Made by a program: the position numbers and the translations under genes | Origin: Pseudomonas svalbardensis | GTDB lineage: Bacteria; Pseudomonadota; Gammaproteobacteria; Pseudomonadales; Pseudomonadaceae | DNA: 64,000 nt | Assembly (NCBI RefSeq): GCF_030053115.1 | Contig: NZ_CP125619.1 | Span: 1,489,001-1,553,000, forward strand | Direction of reading: 5' to 3' | Notes under the pieces: model-generated | What the model saw: the letters and a program-made list of their open reading frames with translations, nothing else | The model's database searches: none | Told to the model about the DNA's origin: nothing | Shown: positions 26,812 through 37,284 of the stretch, in pieces | Layout of the letters: the number at the start of each line of letters is the position of its first letter | Numbering within the stretch: the stretch's first letter is position 1

Positions 26812-27022
26812 GTGCTCGGGTCTCTCTAGTTTTTAGGGGTGAAACGGGGCGCTGCCGCAACCTGGGGTTGCAGACAAAAATTTGAAATCAGGACAAGAAC
26901 GAACGGGATCAGCCGGACAGGGCAGGGCGCGGGGGCATGGTGTCGAACCTGTTGTTATTGGTCTTGTGCGACGAATGGTGCGGGGGATGGGCGGGGTGAT
27001 TCAATTGGGGAAAGCGGGTTTT

Positions 27023-27037
27023 GGGCGATTATCGAAC
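27023..27037 (-). promoter_or_regulatory. PcaR-like box upstream of the broken porin
   Basis: Read on the minus strand, GTTCGATAATCGCCC matches the P. putida PcaR box at 14 of 15 bases. It lies 212 bp before the porin start codon. GATAAT inside it could act as a -10. The partner box found 19 bp away at the pca promoters is missing here; that position is occupied by a long hairpin repeat. Confidence 0.55.
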
Positions 27038-27043
27038 GCCAAA

Positions 27044-27118
27044 ATCAAAAGATCGCAGCCTCCGGCAGCTCACATTGGACGCGATTCCTGGAGCTGCCGG
27101 AGGCTGCGATCTTTTGAT
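27044..27118. repeat. Long perfect hairpin repeat
   Basis: Arms of 28 bp (27044-27071 and 27091-27118) are perfectly complementary around a 19-bp centre. The outer ends read ATCAAAAGATCGCAGCC and GGCTGCGATCTTTTGAT. Related elements with the same GATCGCAGCC...GATCTTTTGATC ends lie at 34904-34984 and 59199-59279, so it belongs to a small mobile-repeat family distinct from the GTGGGAGC REPINs. Confidence 0.8.
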
Positions 27119-27131
27119 CTTGAGCAACAAA

Positions 27132-27153
27132 AAGCCCACCCAAAGGTGGGCTT
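27132..27153 (-). terminator. Rho-independent terminator of ttgABC
   Basis: A 9-bp stem AAGCCCACC/GGTGGGCTT with loop CAAA is followed on the minus strand by a T-run. It lies 17 bp after the ttgC stop codon. Confidence 0.88.
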
Positions 27154-27169
27154 CGTGTTCATAGCGCTA

Positions 27170-28630
27170 TCAGAACAACTTCAGCTTCGGCGCTTCTTCT
27201 TTCAACGGCTCGTTCTTCGCGGTCTGCTCGTTCCAGCCACCGCCCAGTGCCTTGTACAGATTGACGGCACTGACCAGTTGCGCCAGGCGGTCGGTGATCA
27301 GTACCTGTTCAGCACTGAACAGCTGGCGCTGGGCATCGAGGAAGGTCAGGTTGCTGTCGACACCAATGCGGTAACGACGCTCGGCCAGACGGTAGTAGTC
27401 CTGGTTCGCGGTGACGAAATCACGCTGGGCCTGCAACTGATCTGTGTAGGTCTGGCGGGCGGCCAGGCCATCGGCGACTTCCTGGAAGGCCGTCTGAATG
27501 GACTTCTCGTAGTTCGCCACGCCGATGTCTTTCTGGATTTTTGAATAGTCCAGGCTGGCGCGCAGGCTGCCGGCATTGAAGATCGGCAGGTTGATCTGCG
27601 GCTGGAACAGCCAGGTGCCCGAACCGCCCTTGAACAGACCGGACAGGTCCGGGCTCAGGGTCCCGGCGTTGGCCGTCAGGCTGATGCTCGGGAAGAACGC
27701 CGCCCGTGCCGCGCCGATGTTGGCGTTGGCGGCTTTCAGGTTGTATTCGGCCTGAAGGATGTCCGGACGACGTTGCAGCAAGTCCGATGGCAGACCGGCC
27801 GGCACTTCGCTCAGCAGGTCGTCAGCCAATGGCTTGGCCGCTTGCAGATTGGCCGGGACGCCAGTGCCGAGCAGCAACACCAGGCTGTTTTCATCCTGGG
27901 CGACTTGACGGGTGTACTTGGCCATTTGCGCGCGGGCGTTTTCCACCGAGGTACGCGACTGGGCCAGGTCCAGGGCCGAGGCTACACCCACTTCGTTGCT
28001 GCGGGCGGTGAGCTTGTAGCTCTCGTCGAATGCACCCAGGGTGTCCTGGGTCAGTTTCAGCAGCTCCTTGTCGGCCTGCCAGGTCAGGTAGGCATTGGCC
28101 ACACTGGCCACCAGGCTGATCTGGGTACTGCGGCGCGCTTCTTCAGTGGCGAAGTACTTCTGCAGCGCTTCTTCGCTCAGGCTGCGAACCCGACCGAACA
28201 GGTCGAGTTCATAGGCGCTGATGCCGACCGTGGCCGAGTAGGAACTGGTGATGCCTGCTTCGCCGGTCTGCGAGGCCCGAGCCGGGACCCGCTGGCGGCT
28301 GCCGGTGCCGTTGGCCGACACGGCCGGGAACAGATCGGCCCGCTGGATGCGGTATTGAGCCGCAAAGGCGTCGATGTTCAGCGCCGCGACTCGCAGATCA
28401 CGGTTGTTTTCCAGGGCGACCTGGATCAGCTGTTGCAGCGCCGGGTCATGGAAAAACTGCTTCCAGCCCTGTTCGGCGGCAGCCTGGGCAGGCGCCTGGG
28501 CCGGCGAATACGCCGGACCTTGCGGGTACTGGCCCGCCACCGGTGCTTCAGGCTGCTGATAATCGGGAATCAGCGAGCAGCCGCCGAGCACGAAGGCGGC
28601 AACAGCCAGGGAGAGTAGCGACTTGCTCAT
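27170..28630 (-). CDS. ttgC: RND efflux outer-membrane channel (TtgC/EmhC/OprM type)
   Basis: The 486-residue lipoprotein has a signal peptide with lipobox VLGGC (Cys18) and the two outer-membrane-factor repeats ([19 protein letters not shown], and the LPIFNAG and [12 protein letters not shown] segments). It is the TolC-like exit duct for the TtgAB pump. Its ATG overlaps the ttgB stop. Names differ between species (TtgC, EmhC, OprM); sequence alone does not settle which ortholog it is. Confidence 0.93.
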   Translation of the reverse strand: MSKSLLSLAVAAFVLGGCSLIPDYQQPEAPVAGQYPQGPAYSPAQAPAQAAAEQGWKQFFHDPALQQLIQVALENNRDLRVAALNIDAFAAQYRIQRADLFPAVSANGTGSRQRVPARASQTGEAGITSSYSATVGISAYELDLFGRVRSLSEEALQKYFATEEARRSTQISLVASVANAYLTWQADKELLKLTQDTLGAFDESYKLTARSNEVGVASALDLAQSRTSVENARAQMAKYTRQVAQDENSLVLLLGTGVPANLQAAKPLADDLLSEVPAGLPSDLLQRRPDILQAEYNLKAANANIGAARAAFFPSISLTANAGTLSPDLSGLFKGGSGTWLFQPQINLPIFNAGSLRASLDYSKIQKDIGVANYEKSIQTAFQEVADGLAARQTYTDQLQAQRDFVTANQDYYRLAERRYRIGVDSNLTFLDAQRQLFSAEQVLITDRLAQLVSAVNLYKALGGGWNEQTAKNEPLKEEAPKLKLF

Positions 28631-31600
28631 TAGCCAGCCTCTTTAGAAGGTTCAATAGCGTCGTCCTGGTCAGCGGTTTTGCGCTGCCCCATGGCCGACA
28701 CGGTGACGAAAAACAGCGGGACCCAGAAGATCGCCAGGATCGTGGCCGTGAGCATACCGCCAATTACCCCGGTACCGATCGCATGTTGGCTGCCTGAACC
28801 GGCACCCGTGGAAATTGCCAGTGGCACCACACCGAGGACGAAAGCGAGCGAGGTCATGATGATCGGTCGCAAACGCATCCGGCAGGCTTCAATCGCGGCA
28901 TCGCGCAGGCTACGCCCTTGTTCATGCAGTTCCTTGGCAAATTCGACAATCAAAATGGCGTTTTTTGCCGCCAGACCGATGGTCGTCAACAAGCCCACCT
29001 GGAAGTACACGTCGTTGGACAGGCCGCGCAGGCTGGTCGCCATCAGTGCACCGATGATCCCCAGCGGCACCACCAACATCACCGCAATCGGGATCGACCA
29101 ACTTTCGTACAGCGCTGCCAGACACAGGAACACCATCAGCAGTGACAACGCGTACAACGCTGGCGCTTGCGAACCGGACAACCGTTCCTCGTATGACAGG
29201 CCGGTCCACGAAATACCCACACCGGCCGGCAGTTTCTTGGCCAGGGCTTCGACTTCGAGCATGGCTTCACCGGTGGAATAACCGGGCGCCGGGGCACCGA
29301 GGATTTCCATCGCTTCGACGCCGTTGTAACGCGACAGCTTCGGTGCACCGTAGATCCACTCACCCTTGGCGAACGCCGAGAACGGAACCATGGTGCCGGC
29401 GCTGTTGCGCACATACCATTTCTTGACGTCTTCAGGACTCATGCGCGCGCCCGGCTCGCCTTGCACATACACCTTCTTCACCCGACCGCGGTCGATGAAG
29501 TCGTTGACGTAGCTACTGCCCAAGGCAATCGACAGAGTGTTGTTGATGTCGGTGAGGGTGATGCCCAAGGCACTGGCCTTCTCGTCATCGATTTCCAGTT
29601 GGTATTGTGGTTCGTCGTTCAGGCCGTTCGGGCGAACTTGCGAGAGAACCTTGCTTTGCGCCGCCATGCCGAGGAACTGGTTGCGTGCAGCCATTAGTGC
29701 GTCGTGACCGATACCGGCACGGTCTTGCAAGAACACGTCGAAACCGGTGGCGTTACCCAGCTCCAGCACCGCCGGAGGTGCGAACGCAAACACCATGGCG
29801 TCACGGAAGGTGAAGAAGTGCTGCTGGGCACGGGCCGCGAGTTTGAACACGCTGTTTTCGGCGTTACGTTCGTCCCACGGTTTGAGCATGATGAACGCCA
29901 TACCCGAGCTCTGGCCACGGCCGGCGAAGTTGAAGCCGGTCACGGTAAACACCGAGGCCACCGCATCGCCTTCACCGCCGTCCTTGCTCGGACGCAGCAG
30001 GAATTCCCGCATTTCATCCACGACCACTTGCGTGCGCTGGGCACTCGAGCCGGCCGGGGTTTGCACCTGAGCAAACAATACGCCCTGGTCTTCTTCCGGC
30101 AGGAACGCCGTTGGGATGCGGGTGAACAGCCAGATCATGCCGACCAGGATGATGAGGTAGGCCAGCAAGTACGGGGCCTTGTTCGCGAGCATGTTGCCCA
30201 CGCCACGCTCGTAGCTTTTGACGCCACGGTCGAAATTGCGGTTGAACCAGCCGAAGAAGCCGCGTTTCGGCACGCCGTGCTCGCCTTTCGGAATCGCCTT
30301 GAGCATGGTTGCGCAGAGCGCCGGGGTGAAGATCAGCGCGACCAGTACCGACAGGGCCATGGCCGAGACGATGGTGATCGAGAACTGCTTGTAGATCACA
30401 CCGGTGGAACCGCTGAAGAACGCCATCGGCAGCAGTACGGCCGACAGCACCAGGGCGATACCGACCAGAGCACCCTGGATCTGCCCCATGGATTTCTTGG
30501 TGGCCTCCTTGGGTGACAGGCCTTCTTCGCTCATGACCCGTTCGACGTTTTCCACCACGACGATGGCGTCGTCCACCAGCAAACCGATGGCCAGTACCAT
30601 GCCGAACATGGTCAGGGTGTTGATGCTGAAACCGAACGCCGCGAGGATCCCGAAGGTACCCAGCAATACGACGGGCACGGTCATCGTGGTGATGACAGTG
30701 GCGCGGAAGTTTTGCAGGAACAGGAACATCACCAGGAACACCAGTACGATCGCTTCGACCAGGGTTTCAACCACACCCTTGATCGATTCGGTCACCACCG
30801 GAGTGGTGTCGTACGGGAACACCACTTCCATCCCTTGCGGGAAGAACGGCTTGAGGGTTTCGATGGTCTTGCGCAGGGCTTTTGCAGTGTCGAGGGCGTT
30901 GGCACCGTTGGCCAGTTTCACCGCCAGACCGGAGGCCGGACTGCCGTTGAACTGGGCACTGACCGAGTAGTTTTCACCGCCCAGACCGACATCCGCAACG
31001 TCGCCGACACGCACTTGCGAACCGTCCTTGTTGACCTTGAGCAGGATCGCCTTGAACTGCTCGGCAGTCTGCAGGCGGGTCTTGCCGATGATCGTCGCAT
31101 TCAGCTGTTGGCCTGCCACGGCAGGCAAACCGCCGAGTTGACCGGACGACACCTGGACGTTCTGCGCGGCGATGGCGGTTTTCACGTCCACCGGGGTCAG
31201 GTTGTAGTTGTTCAACTTGGCCGGGTCGAGCCAGATCCGCATCGCGTACTGCGCACCAAAGACCTGGAAGTCACCGACACCGGCGGTCCGCGAGACCGGG
31301 TCCTGCATGTTCGACACGATGTAGTTGGCCAAGTCGTCCTTGGTCATGCTGCCGTCGCGCGAGACCACGCCGATCACCATCAGGAAGTTTTTCACTGCCT
31401 TGGTCACGCGGATACCCTGTTGCTGCACTTCTTGCGGCAGCAGCGGGGTGGCCAGGTTCAGCTTGTTCTGGACCTGAACCTGCGCGGTATCGGAGTTGGT
31501 GCCCTGCTCGAAGGTCGCGGTAATGGTCATGCTGCCGTCGGAGTTACTTTCCGAGGAAACATAACGCAGGTTATCGATACCGTTGAGCTGTTGCTCGATC

Positions 31601-31791
31601 ACCTGCACCACGGTGTCCTGCACGGTTTGTGCGGACGCGCCCGGGTAGGTCACCTGGATCGCAATGGCCGGAGGCGCAATGCTCGGGTATTGGTTGATCG
31701 GAAGTTTGAGGATCGATAGTGCCCCGACCAGCATGATCACCAGGGCAATTACCCAGGCAAAAATCGGACGGTCGATAAAAAATCTGGACAT
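28630..31791 (-). CDS. ttgB: RND multidrug efflux pump, inner-membrane transporter (TtgB/EmhB/MexB type)
   Basis: The 1053-residue protein has the full RND length with 12 membrane segments and two large periplasmic loops. [20 protein letters not shown] is the standard HAE1 start. The proton-relay aspartates lie in [17 protein letters not shown] of TM4. Conserved [18 protein letters not shown] and [16 protein letters not shown] are present. It exports hydrophobic antibiotics, solvents and aromatic compounds in its relatives. It lies 3 bp after ttgA. Confidence 0.96.
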   Translation of the reverse strand: MSRFFIDRPIFAWVIALVIMLVGALSILKLPINQYPSIAPPAIAIQVTYPGASAQTVQDTVVQVIEQQLNGIDNLRYVSSESNSDGSMTITATFEQGTNSDTAQVQVQNKLNLATPLLPQEVQQQGIRVTKAVKNFLMVIGVVSRDGSMTKDDLANYIVSNMQDPVSRTAGVGDFQVFGAQYAMRIWLDPAKLNNYNLTPVDVKTAIAAQNVQVSSGQLGGLPAVAGQQLNATIIGKTRLQTAEQFKAILLKVNKDGSQVRVGDVADVGLGGENYSVSAQFNGSPASGLAVKLANGANALDTAKALRKTIETLKPFFPQGMEVVFPYDTTPVVTESIKGVVETLVEAIVLVFLVMFLFLQNFRATVITTMTVPVVLLGTFGILAAFGFSINTLTMFGMVLAIGLLVDDAIVVVENVERVMSEEGLSPKEATKKSMGQIQGALVGIALVLSAVLLPMAFFSGSTGVIYKQFSITIVSAMALSVLVALIFTPALCATMLKAIPKGEHGVPKRGFFGWFNRNFDRGVKSYERGVGNMLANKAPYLLAYLIILVGMIWLFTRIPTAFLPEEDQGVLFAQVQTPAGSSAQRTQVVVDEMREFLLRPSKDGGEGDAVASVFTVTGFNFAGRGQSSGMAFIMLKPWDERNAENSVFKLAARAQQHFFTFRDAMVFAFAPPAVLELGNATGFDVFLQDRAGIGHDALMAARNQFLGMAAQSKVLSQVRPNGLNDEPQYQLEIDDEKASALGITLTDINNTLSIALGSSYVNDFIDRGRVKKVYVQGEPGARMSPEDVKKWYVRNSAGTMVPFSAFAKGEWIYGAPKLSRYNGVEAMEILGAPAPGYSTGEAMLEVEALAKKLPAGVGISWTGLSYEERLSGSQAPALYALSLLMVFLCLAALYESWSIPIAVMLVVPLGIIGALMATSLRGLSNDVYFQVGLLTTIGLAAKNAILIVEFAKELHEQGRSLRDAAIEACRMRLRPIIMTSLAFVLGVVPLAISTGAGSGSQHAIGTGVIGGMLTATILAIFWVPLFFVTVSAMGQRKTADQDDAIEPSKEAG

Positions 31792-31794
31792 GAT

Positions 31795-32952
31795 TTACTC
31801 CCCTTTGCCGCTGGAAGCCTTGTTAGCTGCCTGTGCGGGGGCCGGGTTCTTTGCGCCAACGTTAGTCGCTTCACTGGCTTTTACTTCAACGCCAGGTTTG
31901 ACGTATTGCAGCCCTTCGGTGATCAGTCGATCGCCGGCCTTCAGACCGTCTTCGATCAGCCACTGGCTGCCGACAGTGCGGCTGGCCTTGAGCTGACGCA
32001 GTTCGACCTTGTTGTCTGGACCGACGACCAGCGCGGTCGGGGTGCCTTTGAGATCACGGGTCACGCCTTGTTGCGGCGCGAGGATCGCCGCGCTGTTCAC
32101 ACCGGCCTGCAATTGGGCGTGTACAAACATGCCTGGCAGCAGGGTGTGGTCAGGGTTGGGGAATACCGCACGCAAGGTCACGGAACCGGTGGTCTGGTCC
32201 ACCGAGACTTCCGAGAACTCGAGCTTGCCTTCCTGTTTGTACTGGCTGCCGTCTTCGAGGGTCAGCTTGACCTTGGCCGCGTTGTCGCCAGATTTTTGCA
32301 AACGACCGCTTTCCAGTTCACGGCGTAATTCCAGCAGCTCTACCGAAGACTGGGTGACGTCGACGTAGATCGGGTCCAGTTGCTGAATCACCGCCATCGC
32401 GTCGACCTGGCCGCTGGTAACCAGCGCGCCTTCGGTCACGGTCGAGCGGCCGATGCGGCCGGAGAGTGGCGCGTAAACCTTGGTGTAACGCACATTGATC
32501 TGGGCGCTCTGCAGGGATGCTTCCGATTGCAACCGGTTGGCCAGGGCCGTGTCGTATTCCTGACGGCTCACAGCCTGTTCGCTGACCAGTTGCTTGTAGC
32601 GATCCGAAATCGATTTGGTCTGCTGCAAGTTCGCTTGGGCGCTTTTCAGGGTGGCTTCATAAACGGCCGGATCGATCTGATACAGCTGCTGGCCGGCCTT
32701 GACGTCGCCGCCTTCCTTGAACAGGCGCTTGAGAATGATGCCGTTAACCTGAGGGCGAACTTCGGCGATGCGGTACGCGCTGGTACGGCCCGGAAGCTCG
32801 GAGGTCAGGGTGAAAGCTTGAGGTTGCAGAGTAACGACGCCGACCTGAGGGGGTGGTGCGGCAGGTGCCGCCTCTTCCTTTTTGCATCCGCTGAGCAGCG
32901 ATGCCAAGGCGAGGGCGGTGACCAGAGCGGTAACAGCTGGCTTGAATTGCAT
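31795..32952 (-). CDS. ttgA: RND efflux periplasmic adaptor (TtgA/EmhA/MexA type)
   Basis: The 385-residue adaptor has a lipoprotein signal with lipobox LLSGC (Cys23). It has the usual lipoyl and alpha-hairpin segments: PQVNGIILKRLFKEGGDVKAGQQLYQIDPA, and TKVYAPLSGRIGRSTVTEGALV. It links the inner-membrane pump to the outer channel. It is first in the ttgABC operon, with its promoter in the 265-bp gap shared with ttgR. Confidence 0.94.
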   Translation of the reverse strand: MQFKPAVTALVTALALASLLSGCKKEEAAPAAPPPQVGVVTLQPQAFTLTSELPGRTSAYRIAEVRPQVNGIILKRLFKEGGDVKAGQQLYQIDPAVYEATLKSAQANLQQTKSISDRYKQLVSEQAVSRQEYDTALANRLQSEASLQSAQINVRYTKVYAPLSGRIGRSTVTEGALVTSGQVDAMAVIQQLDPIYVDVTQSSVELLELRRELESGRLQKSGDNAAKVKLTLEDGSQYKQEGKLEFSEVSVDQTTGSVTLRAVFPNPDHTLLPGMFVHAQLQAGVNSAAILAPQQGVTRDLKGTPTALVVGPDNKVELRQLKASRTVGSQWLIEDGLKAGDRLITEGLQYVKPGVEVKASEATNVGAKNPAPAQAANKASSGKGE

Positions 32953-33048
32953 GAAAATCCTCGGGTCAGGCGCGCAAATTGCGCACTCGAAAGGTGGAAA
33001 GGTAAAAAGTGTGCGCTGAGTGGATAAGTAGCTTGCTAAGCAATATAC

Positions 33049-33070
33049 TTACGTTCATGGTTGTTTGTAA
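33049..33070. promoter_or_regulatory. TtgR/EmhR operator between ttgA and ttgR
   Basis: The 22-bp stretch begins TTACGTTCATGG and ends TTGTTTGTAA. On the minus strand it reads nearly identically to the TtgR operator core of P. putida (TTACAAACAACCATGAA...GTAA, recalled, not aligned). It is an imperfect palindrome with TTAC/GTAA ends and lies midway between the divergent genes, so one repressor dimer pair could control both. Confidence 0.75.
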
Positions 33071-33217
33071 ACACCCCGACCGCGTATCCAGACCGTTACA
33101 AAAGCCGTTCAAAGATCCGAATAGTAGGCCGGGGACGACGCCTAAGAGCGCTTGCCCCACTTTTGTTCAGCGAATAATCAGAAATCGCTGAAGCATCCTG
33201 ATTGAGGTTGTACTGCC

Positions 33218-33856
33218 ATGGTTCGTCGTACCAAAGAGGAAGCTCAAGAAACCCGTAGCCAGATACTCGAAGCGGCAGAAAAAGCCTTTTTTGAGCGGGG
33301 CGTGGCGCGCACGACACTGGCGGATATCGCTACCCTGGCCGGGGTCACGCGCGGGGCCATCTATTGGCATTTCAGCAACAAGGCGGATTTGGTGCAGGCC
33401 ATGCTTGACACCTTGCAAGAGCCGCTGGATGAAATGGCCAAGGCCAAGGCCAGTGAAAGCGAAGATGAACTCGACCCTCTCGGCTGCATGCGCAAGCTGC
33501 TGATTCATTTGTTTCATCAAGTTGCCCTGGACCCGAAAACCCGACGCATCAATGAGATTCTGTTTCATAAGTGCGAATTCACCGATGAAATGTGCGACCT
33601 GCGCCAGCAGCGCCGAGAGGTCAGCCTTGATTGCAATGTGCGAATCGCTCTGGCGCTGAGTAATGCGGTCAATCGGGGGCAGTTACCGGAAAACCTCGAT
33701 ACGGCCCGCGCAGCCATCAGCCTGCATGCGTACATCGACGGCATCCTGTATCAGTGGCTGTTGGCGCCCGACAGCTTTGAACTGCACATCGAAGCCGAGC
33801 GTTGGGTCGATACCGGGCTGGACATGCTGCGCTTCAGCCCAAGCCTGCGCAAATGA
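33218..33856 (+). CDS. ttgR: TetR-family repressor of the RND pump (TtgR/EmhR)
   Basis: The 212-residue repressor starts [16 protein letters not shown]. Its helix-turn-helix [21 protein letters not shown] is close to that of P. putida TtgR. The effector domain keeps [24 protein letters not shown] and the end [10 protein letters not shown]. TtgR releases DNA on binding antibiotics or plant phenolics. It is divergent from ttgABC with the operator between them. Confidence 0.93.
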   Translation: MVRRTKEEAQETRSQILEAAEKAFFERGVARTTLADIATLAGVTRGAIYWHFSNKADLVQAMLDTLQEPLDEMAKAKASESEDELDPLGCMRKLLIHLFHQVALDPKTRRINEILFHKCEFTDEMCDLRQQRREVSLDCNVRIALALSNAVNRGQLPENLDTARAAISLHAYIDGILYQWLLAPDSFELHIEAERWVDTGLDMLRFSPSLRK

Positions 33857-34017
33857 AACAAAGTGTGTAATTGGATCCGTTTGTGTCAAGACTTGAAGCG
33901 GGGAATATCCCTGCTTCGCTCGCCTTTCTGTAATGGGGTGCTTTTATATACGTACGTTCGCCGGGTTGATAGGTAGCGAGCTACGTATTTTGTAGGGATT
34001 TTGTGTCGAGTGTGTGA

Positions 34018-34902
34018 ATGAGTGTGAACGACCCGGGCTACAAGGGCGTCGAGCAGCCGATCAAGGGCATAGCGCTGATCTGTCTGGCGGTTTTGTTGTT
34101 CGCCAGCCACGACACGTTGTCCAAGTACCTGTCCGGCTTCTACCCGATCGTGATGGTGGTTTGGGCGCGCTACGTGGTGCACACCTTGTTGATGCTGGTG
34201 ATGTTCGTGCCGCGCAGTGGTTTTTCGGCGGTGGTGCGCACCAAGCGTCCCGGACTGCAGTTATTACGCGCCCTGTGTTTGATCGGCACCAGCTTGTTTT
34301 TCACCACCGGTCTGCGTTACATCCCCTTGGCTGAGGCCACGGCCGTCACCTTTCTTGCACCGTTATTAGTGACCGCATTGTCTGTACCGTTGCTGCATGA
34401 GCGGGTAACACGCAATCAGTGGCTGGCGGTACTGGGTGGATTTGTCGGCGTGTTGATCGTCGTGCGGCCCGGCGGTGCTCTGTTCACCCCGGCGATCTTG
34501 TTGCCTCTGTGCTCGGCCTTGTGTTTTGGCTTCTATCAATTGCTCACCCGCCTGCTCAGCGGTATCGACAGCCCGACCACCAGCAACTTTCTGACCGGCA
34601 TTCTCAACAGCCTGATCATGAGTGCGCTGTTGCCGTTTTTCTGGAGTACGCCGACGTTGCTGCACGGCCTGTTCATGATTGGCCTGGGTACTTGCGGCAT
34701 GCTCGGCCACATGTTGCTGACCCAGGCCTTCCGCCATGCGGCACCGGCGATGCTGGCCCCCTTCAGTTACGGACAGATCCTGTTTGCCGGGATGTACGGG
34801 TATTTGATCTTTGACCATACCCCGGACAGCTTCGGCGTGATCGGGATTGCGGTGATTTGCCTCAGCGGTCTTGCGGTGGCCTGGAGACAGCGCAAGCGCT
34901 GA
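34018..34902 (+). CDS. EamA/DMT-family transporter
   Basis: The 294-residue protein has ten hydrophobic segments in two EamA repeats (about 20-150 and 160-290). The first contains WARYVVHTLLML and PLAEATAVTFLAPLL. The substrate is unknown; relatives export metabolites or amino acids. The start is uncertain because no clear ribosome site precedes the ATG at 34018, and GTG codons lie nearby. A hairpin repeat and a terminator follow. Confidence 0.85.
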   Translation: MSVNDPGYKGVEQPIKGIALICLAVLLFASHDTLSKYLSGFYPIVMVVWARYVVHTLLMLVMFVPRSGFSAVVRTKRPGLQLLRALCLIGTSLFFTTGLRYIPLAEATAVTFLAPLLVTALSVPLLHERVTRNQWLAVLGGFVGVLIVVRPGGALFTPAILLPLCSALCFGFYQLLTRLLSGIDSPTTSNFLTGILNSLIMSALLPFFWSTPTLLHGLFMIGLGTCGMLGHMLLTQAFRHAAPAMLAPFSYGQILFAGMYGYLIFDHTPDSFGVIGIAVICLSGLAVAWRQRKR

Positions 34903-34903
34903 C

Positions 34904-34984
34904 AAGATCGCAGCCTTCGATAGCGCCTACATTATTCGAATGGCTTACACTCTGTGCTGCCGAAAGCAGCGATCCTTTGATCTT
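34904..34984. repeat. Imperfect copy of the GATCGCAGCC hairpin repeat
   Basis: The ends read AAGATCGCAGCCTTCG (34904-34919) and CGAAAGCAGCGATCC followed by TTTGATCTT (to 34984), inverted and slightly diverged. It resembles the 27044 and 59199 elements and sits directly after the EamA stop codon. Confidence 0.65.
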
Positions 34985-34990
34985 CCATAT

Positions 34991-35026
34991 GCAAAAGCCC
35001 CGGCTCTTTCGAGTCGGGGCTTTTGC
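34991..35026. terminator. Bidirectional terminator
   Basis: The arms GCAAAAGCCCCGGCTC and GAGTCGGGGCTTTTGC pair with one mismatch around loop TTTC. The A- and T-rich outer ends let it terminate both the EamA gene and the opposing xenB operon. Confidence 0.88.
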
Positions 35027-35043
35027 GTTTCAAGGGGGGACGC

Positions 35044-36093
35044 TTACAACACCGGGTAGTCGATGTAGCCAACCGCGCCCTTGGAATAAAACAGCTCAGG
35101 ACGTGGCTCGTTCAGCGGCGCATCGGCCTTCAAACGTGCCGGCAGGTCCGGGTTGGCAATGAACGGCACGCCGAAGGCCACCGCATCGGCCTTGCCGCTG
35201 GCGAGCCAGGCGTTGGCGCTGTCTTTGGTGAAGCGTTCGTTGACGATGTACGGGCCGCCGAACGCTTCTTTCAATTGTGGACCCAGGCTGTCGCCTTCTT
35301 CTTTCTCGCGGGAGCAGATGAACGCGATGCCACGTTTGCCTAGTTCGCGAGCGACGTAAGTGAAGGTCTCGGACAGGTTGTCGTCGCCCATGTCATGGAG
35401 ATCGGCACGGGGTGACAGGTGCACACCTACACGGCCCGCGCCCCAGACTTCGATCGCGGCATCGGTCACTTCCAACAACAGGCGCGCACGATTTTCCACG
35501 GAACCGCCGTAGTTGTCGGTGCGCTGGTTGGTGCTGCTTTGCAGGAACTGGTCGAGCAGGTAACCGTTGGCGCCGTGGATTTCCACACCGTCAAAACCGG
35601 CCGCCTTGGCGTTCTCGGCACCGACGCGGTAGGCGTCGACGATGTCGGCGATTTCAGCGGTTTCCAGGGCGCGTGGGGTTGGGAAGTCGGCCAGTGGGCG
35701 AACCAGGCTGACATGACCTTTTGGCTGAATGGCGCTTGGTGCGACCGGCGCTTCACCGCCCAGGTACGACCCGTGGGAAATACGGCCGACGTGCCACAGT
35801 TGCAGGAAAATCTTGCCGCCCGCGCCGTGAATAGCCTTGGTCACGTTGGCCCAGCCACGCACTTGATCGTTGGACCAGATACCCGGGGTGTCCGGGTAGC
35901 CGACGCCCATCGGCGTGACCGACGTGGCCTCGCTGAGGATCAGGCCGGCCGAGGCGCGTTGTACGTAGTACTCGGCCATCAGCGCGTTTGGTACGCGGCC
36001 TTCGTCGGCGCGGCAGCGGGTCAGCGGCGCCATGATGATGCGGTTGGCCAACTCAAGGTCGCCCAGTTTGATCGGATCGAAAATAGTCGTCAT
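35044..36093 (-). CDS. xenB: Old-yellow-enzyme family xenobiotic reductase
   Basis: The 349-residue FMN enzyme begins MTTIFDPIKLGDLELANRIIM and shows the active-site and FMN segments NRIIMAPLTRCRA, LQLWHVGR, GVEIHGANGYLLDQFL and NQRTDNYGGS. It closely resembles XenB of P. fluorescens, which reduces nitro-esters and nitroaromatics, and E. coli NemA; no alignment was run. It is third in an arsR-MFS-xenB operon, 21 bp after the MFS gene. Confidence 0.9.
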   Translation of the reverse strand: MTTIFDPIKLGDLELANRIIMAPLTRCRADEGRVPNALMAEYYVQRASAGLILSEATSVTPMGVGYPDTPGIWSNDQVRGWANVTKAIHGAGGKIFLQLWHVGRISHGSYLGGEAPVAPSAIQPKGHVSLVRPLADFPTPRALETAEIADIVDAYRVGAENAKAAGFDGVEIHGANGYLLDQFLQSSTNQRTDNYGGSVENRARLLLEVTDAAIEVWGAGRVGVHLSPRADLHDMGDDNLSETFTYVARELGKRGIAFICSREKEEGDSLGPQLKEAFGGPYIVNERFTKDSANAWLASGKADAVAFGVPFIANPDLPARLKADAPLNEPRPELFYSKGAVGYIDYPVL

Positions 36094-36114
36094 GAAATAG
36101 CTCTCTTGTAGAGA

Positions 36115-37281
36115 TCAGTGGGTAGCAGGGGCCAGTTCGGGATTGCCGCTCTGACGGAAAGTAATCAGGGTCACCAGCAGGGCGAGTAGCGCCAGTGCGG
36201 CTGCCGCGAGAGGAACGCTGGTCAAGCCGAAACCGTGGGCGATGACGCTGCCACCGACCCAGGCACCCAGTGCGTTGCCGATGTTGAAAGCGCCGATGTT
36301 CAGGGTCGACACCAGGTTCGGTGCGGCCTTGCCGTAGGTCACGACGTTCACTTGCAGGGCCGGCACGGCGGCAAAGCACGCGGTGGCCCAGAGGAACAGG
36401 GTGATTTCGGTAGGAATCAGCGCAACGCTGGTCCAAGTCATTACGGTCGAGATCACGGCCATCGAGATAAAGACGCCGATCAACGTTGCGGCCATGCCTT
36501 TGTCAGCCAGCTTGCCGCCGATGATGTTGCCCACCGTCAGGCCCAGCCCGATGAGCATCAGGGTCCAGGTCACGCCTTTGGGCGAGACGCCAGTGACATC
36601 GCCGAGCAGCGGGGCGACGTAGGTGAACAGGGTGAAGACCGAAGCAGCGAACAACGCGGTCATGCTCAACGACAGCCAGATCCCGGCGCCTTTGAGGGCG
36701 CGCAGTTCGGCGCGCATGTCGAGTTTCTCTTCATCACGCTTGGCCGGAAGGAAGCGGATCAGGCCGATCAACGCGATCACACCCATCACGGTCACCGCCC
36801 AGAAGGTCGAACGCCAGCCGGCTTGCTGACCGAGCGCGGTGCCCAGCGGAACGCCGAGCACGTTGGCCAGGGTCAGGCCGGTGAACATCAGGGCCACGGC
36901 CGAAGCGCGTTTGTTCGCAGGCACCAGACCTGCCGCCACCACCGAGCCGATGCCGAAGAACGCACCGTGGCAGAGGGCGGTCACCACACGGGCAAACATC
37001 AGCACGTTGTAGTCGGTAGCCATTGCGCAGAGCAGGTTGCCAATGATGAAGATGCCCATCAACGCTACCAGTGCGGCCTTGCGCGGCAATCGAGAGGTCG
37101 CCAGTGCCATGAATGGCGCACCGATGGCCACGCCCAGGGCGTAACCGGTCACCAGCCAGCCGGCGCCGGGGATCGATACACCGAGGTCCGCTGCCACATC
37201 GGGCAACAAGCCCATGATGACGAACTCGGTGGTGCCGATGGCGAAGGCGCTCAAGGCCAGAATGAGTAGCGAGAGGGGCAT
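36115..37281 (-). CDS. MFS efflux transporter (DHA1, AraJ-like)
   Basis: The 388-residue carrier has 12 hydrophobic segments. It begins with FAIGTTEFVIMGLLPDVAADLG, the standard start of the AraJ/sugar-efflux subgroup. Motif A-like ALATSRLPRKAAL follows TM2 and LCHGAFFGIGSV is TM4. The exported compound is unknown. The gene starts 3 bp after the arsR-type regulator and probably exports a compound related to that regulator's inducer. Confidence 0.88.
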   Translation of the reverse strand: MPLSLLILALSAFAIGTTEFVIMGLLPDVAADLGVSIPGAGWLVTGYALGVAIGAPFMALATSRLPRKAALVALMGIFIIGNLLCAMATDYNVLMFARVVTALCHGAFFGIGSVVAAGLVPANKRASAVALMFTGLTLANVLGVPLGTALGQQAGWRSTFWAVTVMGVIALIGLIRFLPAKRDEEKLDMRAELRALKGAGIWLSLSMTALFAASVFTLFTYVAPLLGDVTGVSPKGVTWTLMLIGLGLTVGNIIGGKLADKGMAATLIGVFISMAVISTVMTWTSVALIPTEITLFLWATACFAAVPALQVNVVTYGKAAPNLVSTLNIGAFNIGNALGAWVGGSVIAHGFGLTSVPLAAAALALLALLVTLITFRQSGNPELAPATH

Positions 37282-37284
37282 TGT

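Noticed and set aside
30712..31719. Plus-strand frame of 335 residues opposite ttgB
   Set aside because: ttgB is an intact RND pump on the minus strand; the frame is a shadow.
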